Shown here piece by piece: positions 7,879 to 14,317 of a stretch of 17,690 nt of DNA. This DNA is from Actinomycetes bacterium (GTDB taxonomy: Bacteria > Actinomycetota > Actinomycetes > Mycobacteriales > Mycobacteriaceae): the NCBI GenBank assembly GCA_023415515.1, contig JAEZKH010000178.1, positions 1 to 17,690 of the forward strand. Direction: 5' to 3'. Position numbers and translations under genes: made by a program. The notes below the pieces were generated by a model, which worked only from the letters and a program-made list of their open reading frames with translations, ran no database searches and had not been told where the DNA came from. Numbering within the stretch: position 1 is the first letter of the stretch; each line of letters begins with the position of its first letter.

Positions 7879-9275
7879 GCGCTGAAATACCCCAGAGCCA
7901 TTGCCTGTTCGAGCATCGACGTCAACTTTTCAACAGTGCGAGGGAATCGGCTACCCGGGATGCGGGAGCGCACAACTTCGGGCGTTATCTCCGCGATGTC
8001 ACTATCGGCGTTCGCGTCCAACAGAAAAACGATCAGGCGGCGCAGAGCGGCGATGGCCGCCTGTGTCGAGCCTTGCCATTTCGGCACTATGCATGATCGC
8101 AGCCCGATGTCCACAACCGCCGAGCGAGTGAGGATGTCTGCAAGCTGATGCTTTTCAGCCAGCGTGACCATGTTTAGCAATGCGTCACGCGCCCGGTAGG
8201 CGACGGGGCCTCCCAGTGACCGACCATAGGCATTGATACCCTCGAGCAGGTCACCGAGCTCAGCAACGAGGCCGTCTGGCAGAGCCAGATCACTCAGCGA
8301 GTGCGGCCGGTCCCCTAGCAAGCGGCGCAGAGCCGGAAAGTCGGATGATTTCTGGGCCGAGGGGCCACCCGCCACTGATGGGATGCTCGAGAGGTCGACG
8401 TGGTGCAGATCGTAAACTGCTGCTCGATCGAGAACCTTTGGGCTGAGCGGGCGAGTGGTCTCATCGATATTCACGGTTCCGACTAGAAAAACACGATCTG
8501 TCAGAAATATTTGCGGCAATTCAATGTCGGTCGGCGCGGGCGGCAACTGAACTGAGTCTGATCTGTACTGACCATCTGAGTCGCGTTGCCATCCCTCGCC
8601 AGCACTTAAGACTTCAGCAAGGTAGTACTCTGGAGACGCCAAATTCATTTCGTCAAACCGTATGAAATGAAGGTTCTCATCGCAGCCTGCGGCCATCAGT
8701 GCAGACGTGAGAATACCCGGGACGAACCCGCGAGAGGTTTCCGAATAGTAACCGAGCGTGTCTTCGGATGAGATCCAATTCGGCTTCACTTGGATGTCGT
8801 GCATAGTCCCGCCGAGCGCTGAGGAGATGTGCCGGACGATGCTGCTCTTGCCGGTCCCTGACGGCCCGGACAGCACAAGCCATTGACGCGCTGCCATCAT
8901 TAGCAGGATGGAGGCCACCTCTTCCACCCCGCAGAGGTAGCCGCTACTCTCCAAGTCATCCCGAAGTAGCCTGATTTCTTGGCTGGCGTCGCTCAGCGTC
9001 ACGGCCGCCGGATCACCGGATGTCTCGGCAAAGGCTAGCTGCGAGCCTGGCCGGCTATAGACGGCGATCAACCGGCCCTTGCTTTCGGGGACGAGCGACT
9101 TGATGCGTCCGACTTCTTCGATCAATCCATCGCGGCGAGCCTTACTGAACACCCCGGGGATGGCCCGCGGAGAAACACCCTCAGGTAGCAGAGGCCGGAC
9201 GTCGTCAGGGGTAAAGGTGTCACGATCTGCGGCGAGTTGCCGGACGATCTCGTAAAGCTCCTCACGATCTGCCAC
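7872..9275 (-). CDS. McrB-like AAA+ ATPase of the restriction complex
   Basis: This AAA+ motor is expected to assemble on DNA, translocate and activate the partner nuclease, as McrB does with GTP. The GTG start at 9273-9275 gives 467 residues. A purine-rich site lies just upstream, and the longer in-frame ATG start at 9365 has no such site. Walker A is GPSGTGKSS (137-145). Walker B is FIRFDEMN (204-211), with Asp208 and Glu209. The McrB-type segment GTVNIDETT (266-274) is present, followed by SPKVLDRA (278-285) with a candidate arginine finger, Arg284. The N-terminal 80 residues look like a winged helix-turn-helix (LPEGVSPRAIPGVFSKARRD, then GRIKSL and a GRLIAVY strand) and not the usual modified-base reader. 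It is first in the operon. Whether it uses ATP or GTP cannot be decided by eye. Confidence 0.88.
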   Translation of the reverse strand: MADREELYEIVRQLAADRDTFTPDDVRPLLPEGVSPRAIPGVFSKARRDGLIEEVGRIKSLVPESKGRLIAVYSRPGSQLAFAETSGDPAAVTLSDASQEIRLLRDDLESSGYLCGVEEVASILLMMAARQWLVLSGPSGTGKSSIVRHISSALGGTMHDIQVKPNWISSEDTLGYYSETSRGFVPGILTSALMAAGCDENLHFIRFDEMNLASPEYYLAEVLSAGEGWQRDSDGQYRSDSVQLPPAPTDIELPQIFLTDRVFLVGTVNIDETTRPLSPKVLDRAAVYDLHHVDLSSIPSVAGGPSAQKSSDFPALRRLLGDRPHSLSDLALPDGLVAELGDLLEGINAYGRSLGGPVAYRARDALLNMVTLAEKHQLADILTRSAVVDIGLRSCIVPKWQGSTQAAIAALRRLIVFLLDANADSDIAEITPEVVRSRIPGSRFPRTVEKLTSMLEQAMALGYFSAW

Positions 9276-9278
9276 GTC

Positions 9279-9290
9279 TCCCCCTTCCTT
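9279..9290 (-). promoter_or_regulatory. Ribosome binding site for the McrB-like gene
   Basis: On the minus strand AAGGAAGGGGGA ends three bases before the GTG at 9275, with the best anti-SD match (GGAAGG) six to eight bases away. It decides for the GTG over the upstream ATG. The promoter must lie between here and 9573. I see no convincing -10/-35 pair, and no gene in 9291-9572. Confidence 0.6.
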
Positions 9291-9572
9291 TCGCCGCAGG
9301 ATATGGCCCGTCACCGACAAGCTAGTGGGCAACTGGACGGATGCCCGGTTGCCGCACCGTAGCAAGCGAACACCGTCTAGAAGTGACTACCACGCAAGCA
9401 TCAACTGCCACATGAAAAACAGAGCTCGTAGCAGTGGCGCTGGAAATCCCCCACTGAAGGCCGACGAGCGGCGTCGCGATCCCAACCCTTATCGATCTGT
9501 CTCGAAAAGTCAGTACTGGTCAGGGGGAGGCAGGGTTACCTACGCTAGTCACTCCAGACCAATGCGTGAGTT

Positions 9573-10112
9573 GTCACCAGAATGGAGGTTGCGCCAGTCT
9601 CGCGACCAGATCAGGGGCTTGTTCTTCCACCGCAAGTTGGTGCCGGTGAGCGCAAGTTAAAGGCCCTCTGCAAGGGTCGACTCACGGAGCCCTGCGGCCG
9701 GCGATTACGGTGAGACCCGGGTCGGGCTAGGAAAGTAATATCCCCTTCGGACCTATTTGCGGAAGCCCCGCACGCTTATCGACGTGAAATAGGCACCGGT
9801 GTTTTCTGGTGCCGCTTCGATCGGTGTGGTTAGCGAGTCGACGAGCGTCGCCTTGGTTGCGCCGGCGCAGAAGACCTCGGTCAAATCTTCTTCCGACTCC
9901 ATAGCGGCTAGGACGACGAGGCGTCATCGCTGAGGTTGACGTGTCCATCAGCGCGCACGAGGACGTAGTTCCTAGCCGCTCATCCCCCAGAAAGGCACCC
10001 CGGCATCAGCCGACGCCATTGGCGCCTCTCGTGTAGGTCGTCGAGCCATAGCCGCATACCAACCCCTCCCGCTCGATCGTTTCCTTCGTGCGACGCCGAC
10101 GATGGTATCGAG
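9573..10112 (-). pseudogene. Decayed copy of the ATPase/MazG-like junction
   Basis: This segment matches 655-1211 in the same orientation but is broken. In the ATPase frame, a TAA replaces the Glu codon after the Walker A region (the TTAA at 9657-9660). Two bases are lost inside the Walker A coding stretch near 9685, and further small deletions follow (for example around 9921-9925 and 9985). The start codon region is also altered, because the CAT at 1108-1110 is shifted or changed here. The part beyond about 10020 corresponds to the end of the MazG-like gene. The match stops abruptly at 10112, directly against a nuclease gene remnant, and at about 9573 on the other side. It therefore cannot be functional, and it records a former second copy of the module. 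Confidence 0.85.
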
Positions 10113-10765
10113 AAGGCGACCGCCGCCCGAGCTCTGTCGGACTCCCGTCGTAGGGTCAGATCTGTTTGAGCGACGGAAGGGCCAACTTTGGGTCGTCGAT
10201 CTGAAAACCGGTGTAAGAGAAGCAGAACCGACACCTGCGCAACGCGATCAGCTGCTGTTCTACTGCGGTTTGGTCGATGCGGTAATTGGCCAGAAGCCGA
10301 CGCACGCAGCCGTTTCAACAACTAGCGGTGATCAGTACCACCTGTCATTTGAGTGGCCCGAAGTCGAGAAAGTGCTCGATGATGCCGTCAACATATTGAT
10401 GCAACTCAATCTTGCCGGCTCTGCAGGAATGGACGAGTCGCAGGCGACACCTATAGCTGAGTCTTGCGGCTGTTGTCCCTATCTGCCAGCCTGTGATCCA
10501 TTCTTCGACGCATGCGAAGAGACTTGGCCGACCCCTCACGCGCTACAGTTCGAGATCAGATCGGTTGAGCCTTCGCCCCATGGTCTCAGTGTGGAAGCTG
10601 TCGTGCTACGTCCAGGATGGCGACAAGGCGAGGACATACATGTGCTCGGGTTTCCCTTTGAATATCGAACCGGCGGTCGGCGAAGTGTGGGGGGCAACAA
10701 ACTTCGCAGGTCGGGCTTCTTCGGCCATCGGCGCCTGGAATACCACTGTCTTCAGGTGGCGCTGA
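10113..10765 (+). pseudogene. C-terminal remnant of a PD-(D/E)XK (RecB/Cas4-like) nuclease gene
   Basis: From about 10155 the plus strand encodes SDLFERRKGQLWVVDLKTG, in which DLKTG carries the Asp and Lys of a PD-(D/E)XK active site. Next come AQRDQLLFYCGLV (the QxxxY-type helix) and then ESCGCCPYLPACDPF, the C-terminal cysteine group of RecB/Cas4-like nucleases with an iron-sulfur cluster. The N-terminal part, where the first cysteine and any helicase or other domain would be, is missing: the sequence joins the decayed repeat at 10112/10113. Near 10600 the coding moves to another frame, which reads CSGFPLNIEPAVGEVWGATN and then GAWNTTVFRWR before a stop at 10763-10765. So it is truncated at the 5' end and frameshifted. 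The original length and role are unknown, but a DNA-repair or defence nuclease is likely. Confidence 0.75.
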
Positions 10766-11256
10766 CCGTCAGTCGGTACGACGAGGTGAACCGAGCGCGG
10801 AGAACAGCATCGCCGCACCATCGTCAAGCACCTCGAGCAGGTCAACCAGGTCAGCAATCGCGTAATGCATTTTCGGCCGGATACATTGACGAAGCACAGC
10901 AACTGCTGTTGGAGACTGGTGCTTGAATTGGCTGACTGAGTGTGACGGGTTGCGCTACTAGCGACTCCGTGCGATATCGCCAGGATCCATAATCACCTGA
11001 AACGTGCTCGCTCATCGGCGCCGCCGCCCCAGCGCCGAATTCGCCCGCGCCAGTCCGACCGTCATGCTCACTTTGCGCGTCCACCGCGCAACGCCTCTTG
11101 GGTCGCCATCCGGCGACGCAACCGCACCGGACTCGCTATCCTTCGGATCTCGGACCTAGCCCACCGTGCGTGCGCACTAACAGCCCCGCCCCTCCTCCGA
11201 CTCGGCAATGTTAGGCCGCATCGTCGTCGCCACGTCGACAACGCCGCGTGGGACAG
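10766..11256. other. Gene-free stretch between nuclease remnant and DsbA-like gene
   Basis: I see no gene here. The short frames lack any recognisable domain or ribosome site, and 10766-10923 is only the out-of-frame tail of the nuclease remnant. No tRNA, repeat array or insertion-sequence end was recognised. The base composition rises again in GC across this stretch, so it may contain the right boundary of the island. Confidence 0.5.
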
Positions 11257-11937
11257 CTAACGCCTCTCTGAGCCCGCCAGTTGATCGAGCCAGTCCGAAT
11301 CACCGTCGACGGGCGCGCCGTTGATCACTACGAGCGGGACACCGGGTTCGGGAAACTGGCGCAGCACTGCGAGGTTGTTGCCTGCGATCGCGTGGGCGTC
11401 GTACCCGATTGGCAGGCCGATTCTGATCAGATCTTGCGCCGGTCCAGGCGCTCCGACGCGGCCGGCCAACTCGGCGAGCTGGTTGTTGTCCAGATCTGTC
11501 GCTCCTCCCTCCTCCGGCTGTTGTTCGGCGGAAAAGATCTGCTGGACAAAGCGCCACGTGACATCGCTGGACCGCGACTGATCCGCCACCACGTATGCCG
11601 CATAGATCGCTCGATCGTCGTACGTCTTGCTCGCCGAGTACTTCTCGAGGAAGTCCACGAAGCGCAGGTTGACCCGCAGCAAGCCGTCCTCGATGCGCTG
11701 ACCGATCTCCTCGCCCTGCTCGCGGACCATCCCCCCGCTGAACGGGCACATCGGATCCACGTACAGATCGACCACCCCGACGGCGTTCGGGTCCCCGATC
11801 TCGATGGCATCGCCCGCCGGCGCCGCGACCGCCGCCCGCACGACTCCTGCCACCGGTCCGCACATCAGCAGCGCCACGATCACGGCCCCCACCGCCCCGA
11901 GCGCGCGCATCCTCCGGTTCACCCGTCTCCCGTCCAT
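11257..11937 (-). CDS. Secreted DsbA/thioredoxin-fold family protein with a single active-site Cys
   Basis: The protein has about 226 residues. The start is uncertain: the ATG at 11937 is used, with alternatives at GTG 11922 (GGGAG four bases before it), ATG 11949/11946 and ATG 12000. A basic N-terminus (GRRVNRRMR) and a hydrophobic run (LGAVGAVIVALLMCG) followed by AAVAAPAGD form a clear signal peptide, so the protein is exported. The thioredoxin fold follows with VVDLYVDPMCPFSG (55-68), where DsbA relatives have CPxC. Here only the first cysteine, Cys64, remains. The helical insert (ADQSRSSDVTWRFVQQIF) and the late strand EPGVPLVVING, with a cis-proline-like GVP, agree with the DsbA family. 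No other cysteine is seen in the mature part, so disulfide exchange of the usual kind is unlikely. It is divergent from jetA and probably an ordinary chromosomal gene. Confidence 0.75.
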   Translation of the reverse strand: MDGRRVNRRMRALGAVGAVIVALLMCGPVAGVVRAAVAAPAGDAIEIGDPNAVGVVDLYVDPMCPFSGGMVREQGEEIGQRIEDGLLRVNLRFVDFLEKYSASKTYDDRAIYAAYVVADQSRSSDVTWRFVQQIFSAEQQPEEGGATDLDNNQLAELAGRVGAPGPAQDLIRIGLPIGYDAHAIAGNNLAVLRQFPEPGVPLVVINGAPVDGDSDWLDQLAGSERR

Positions 11938-11949
11938 GGCTCCCATCAT

Positions 11950-12194
11950 GTCGTGCCGTCCAACTGGGCGCTTCAGCCCGTCGGCACACGAGCCCCGCAA
12001 GCCTCGTCATTCACACCAGTCCCAGGCCGCGACGACACGCCCACAATCCCTTGAGCCCAAGGCGATTCCGCTGACGTCGGCAAACGCCGCCGTGACGAAA
12101 ATCCCCGCCGACACGGCCCGTCGCCGCACCGGACATGTCACCCCCGTGCCCTATGTTGAGGCCTCCGGATCAACGCACTGAATAGAGGACACGG
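11950..12194. promoter_or_regulatory. Divergent intergenic region: DsbA-like gene and jet operon
   Basis: The region between the two divergent starts must hold the promoter of the jet operon. The best candidate is TATGTT at 12152-12157, with GGACAT about 16 bases upstream as a poor -35. This is weak evidence. No operator-like repeat was found. Confidence 0.3.
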
Positions 12195-13625
12195 GTGGAC
12201 GACAACGCAGGGCTGTCCGACCTGCTCGAGCTCAACCGCGACCTGCAGGGGTCCCGCGCCATCCGCCTGCTCGCCGCCACCAACCTCAGCCTCTACGCCA
12301 CCCTGATGGAGCGCCACCTCTCCGACGGCGCCGTCCCCGAGACCGAGCTCGTCATCCACCTCGAACGCGACCTCGCCGACCTCGGCGACCCCCAGTCCGG
12401 CCTCGCCCTCATCAAGTCCTGGGCCGCCCAGGGCTGGCTGCACCGCATCGTCGACGGACGCCACGACCACAACGTCTGCTACCTCACCCAGGACGCCCGC
12501 CGCGCCCTGGACTTCCTGCGCGGCATGCGCCGCCAGGACACCATCGCCACCGGCGGCTCCATCACCGGCATCGCCGCCCGCCTCAAACAGGTCGCCCTGC
12601 GCGTCGACAACGACCCCGCCCGCATCCGCAAGCACATCGAAGCCGAAATCGCCGCCCTGCACGAAGAACTCGACCAACTCGACGCCGGCCAACGCCCCCA
12701 ACCCGACGTCACCGACTGCTACGACGAGGCCCGCGCCATCGCCCTGCAGATGGAACGCCTCATCACCGACATCGGCCAGTACGGCACCATGATCGAGCAG
12801 GCCACCGCCGCCCTCGACGAGCCCATCGACTCCAACACCGAGTACCGCGACCGCCAGCGCCAGATGTACACCGACTACCAGGCCGCCTGGGACTCTCAAG
12901 GCCGCGACTCCCACCGCGCCTTCCTGCGCATGATCAACGACCCCGACCAACGCGCCGAGTTCGAGGCCGACGTCGCCGCCGTCGCCCAAGCCCTGCCCGC
13001 CCTCGACCCCGCCCTGCGCAAGGTCATGGCCGGCTTCTTCGAGCTCGTCGGCCATCAGATCGACGAAGTCGAACGCATCCAGCAGCGCTGCGCCCAGCGC
13101 GTCAAACGCTTCACCGCCTTCGGCACCATGGAGCAGAGCCGCGGCATCGCCCGCCAGCTCAACGAAGCCATCGGCGCCGCCCGCGCCCTCCTCAAGTCGA
13201 GCTTCACCGACTCCCGCCTCGACATCGACGTCCCACTGGCCCGCCACGCCATCAGTTCCGTTGGGGCACTGAGCTTCAAGATCGGCGACCTGTCTAACCC
13301 CAAACCCGCCAAGCCCGCCGACGGCGAGGTCGACCTCGCCAGCTTCGCCGCCCTGACCACCCAGGTCGACGCCCCCGCCATGTCCGACATGCTCAACGAC
13401 GCCCTGCGCCACGGACCCGTCGACCTGCCCGATGCCGTTGACATGCTCGACACCGCCTACCTCGGCCACGTCATCGTGCTGTGGTCCTGGGCGCTCAAAC
13501 AGCCCAACCCCGACGACCCCGAATCGACCACTGTCCGCTTCCGCTCCCTCGACGGCCGCGACCGCGAAATCGCCGTCCCCCGTTTGACCTTCACCGAACC
13601 CATCACCACCGGAGTCGCCACGTGA
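12195..13625 (+). CDS. jetA: Wadjet JetA / EptA (DUF3375, MukF-like kleisin subunit)
   Basis: This 476-residue DUF3375 protein is the kleisin-like subunit that links the SMC heads in the Wadjet (EptABCD/MksBEFG) complex, which restricts plasmids by extruding and cutting circular DNA. The GTG start at 12195 has GAGG six bases before it. The N-terminus (about 10-115) reads as a winged-helix domain, with AATNLSLYATLMERHL, then GWLHRIVDGRHDHNVCYLT and DARRALDFLRGM. The middle (about 130-330) is helical and charged, as in MukF-type proteins. The C-terminal part (about 400-470), with DTAYLGHVIVLWSWAL, is the likely second head-binding domain. Its stop overlaps the jetB start. Codon use is extremely rich in C at third positions. 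The family call is strong; function is taken from characterised Wadjet systems. Confidence 0.92.
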   Translation: MDDNAGLSDLLELNRDLQGSRAIRLLAATNLSLYATLMERHLSDGAVPETELVIHLERDLADLGDPQSGLALIKSWAAQGWLHRIVDGRHDHNVCYLTQDARRALDFLRGMRRQDTIATGGSITGIAARLKQVALRVDNDPARIRKHIEAEIAALHEELDQLDAGQRPQPDVTDCYDEARAIALQMERLITDIGQYGTMIEQATAALDEPIDSNTEYRDRQRQMYTDYQAAWDSQGRDSHRAFLRMINDPDQRAEFEADVAAVAQALPALDPALRKVMAGFFELVGHQIDEVERIQQRCAQRVKRFTAFGTMEQSRGIARQLNEAIGAARALLKSSFTDSRLDIDVPLARHAISSVGALSFKIGDLSNPKPAKPADGEVDLASFAALTTQVDAPAMSDMLNDALRHGPVDLPDAVDMLDTAYLGHVIVLWSWALKQPNPDDPESTTVRFRSLDGRDREIAVPRLTFTEPITTGVAT

Positions 13626-14317
13626 CCACAGAAGCCGATATCGACTTCTCCCAACTCCCCCAGGTCGACCAACAAACCGCCCGCCCGCCCGTCGCCCGCC
13701 GACCCCGCTTCGACGGCGACGTCTCCGAACTGCCCGACCGCGCCTGCTGGGCCCTGCAGCACCTGCTCACCCGCCGCTACCTCAGCGCCGAAGCCGACGC
13801 CGACGTCTACAGCTGGGTCCTCGAATACCGCAAGGAACTGTCGGTCCGGCTCTCCGAACTCGACCTGATCCTGCGCATCGTCGACGGCACCGATATCGCC
13901 TTCATCGAACAGGCCCGCTACGAATCCGCCAGGGGCATCAAGCTTCTGCGCCGCGAACCACTCGGCACCTACGACTCCATCCTCGCGCTGCACCTCGCGC
14001 AGATGATGCGCGCCGCCGGCGGGCAGACCGTCCTCATCAGCCGCGAGGAGATGCACGGCCTGTTCTCCGGCGTCCTCAACGACACCGACCGCGACGCCGT
14101 CACCTTCGCCGCCCGCATCGACGGCGCCATCGCCCGGCTCACCGGCCTGGAGATCCTGCGCAAGAGCCGCGACGACGACGACAGCTACACCATCTCCCCT
14201 GTCATCACCGCCATCATGACCGCCTCGGTCATCACCGAACTCCAGCAGCAGTTCGAACAACTCCTCAACGGCGGCGCCCCAGCTGAATCAGAGGAAGAAC
14301 CCGATCTTGACGACTGA
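13622..14317 (+). CDS. jetB: Wadjet JetB / EptB (DUF4194, MukE-like subunit)
   Basis: The 231-residue protein starts at a GTG (13622-13624) that overlaps the jetA stop (GTGA), with GGAG seven bases before it. It matches the DUF4194 family, the MukE-like winged-helix partner that dimerises on the kleisin. Recognisable parts are RACWALQHLLTRRYLSAE at about 39-56, a central SELDLILRIVDGTDIAFI, LRREPLGTYDSILALHLAQM with the family-typical pattern at about 109-128, and a C-terminal helix followed by an acidic tail (ESEEEPDLDD). No catalytic motif is expected. It overlaps jetC by 11 bases, so jetA, jetB and jetC must be translated from one message. Confidence 0.92.
   Translation: MTTEADIDFSQLPQVDQQTARPPVARRPRFDGDVSELPDRACWALQHLLTRRYLSAEADADVYSWVLEYRKELSVRLSELDLILRIVDGTDIAFIEQARYESARGIKLLRREPLGTYDSILALHLAQMMRAAGGQTVLISREEMHGLFSGVLNDTDRDAVTFAARIDGAIARLTGLEILRKSRDDDDSYTISPVITAIMTASVITELQQQFEQLLNGGAPAESEEEPDLDD
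14291..14297 (+). promoter_or_regulatory. Ribosome binding site deciding the TTG start of jetC
   Basis: GAGGAAG ends nine bases before TTG 14307 and lies within the jetB coding end. No ATG or GTG nearby would keep the conserved N-terminal SMC strand, so the rare TTG is the best start. Confidence 0.6.

Noticed and set aside
9420..9480. Sequence resembling the end of an insertion sequence (GGAAATCCCCCACTG)
   Set aside because: No transposase coding, terminal inverted repeats or target duplication could be found nearby.
9727..9948. Minus-strand 73-codon frame inside the decayed repeat
   Set aside because: It is an out-of-frame reading of the ATPase copy created by deletions, with no independent support.
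11281..12054. Plus-strand frame antisense to the DsbA-like gene
   Set aside because: The minus strand encodes a signal peptide and thioredoxin fold; the plus frame has no domain and a His/Arg/Pro-rich tail.
12138..13469. Long open frame antisense to jetA (443 codons), very rich in Gly, Val, Ala and Asp
   Set aside because: It arises from the extreme third-position C bias of jetA; no ribosome site or family match.
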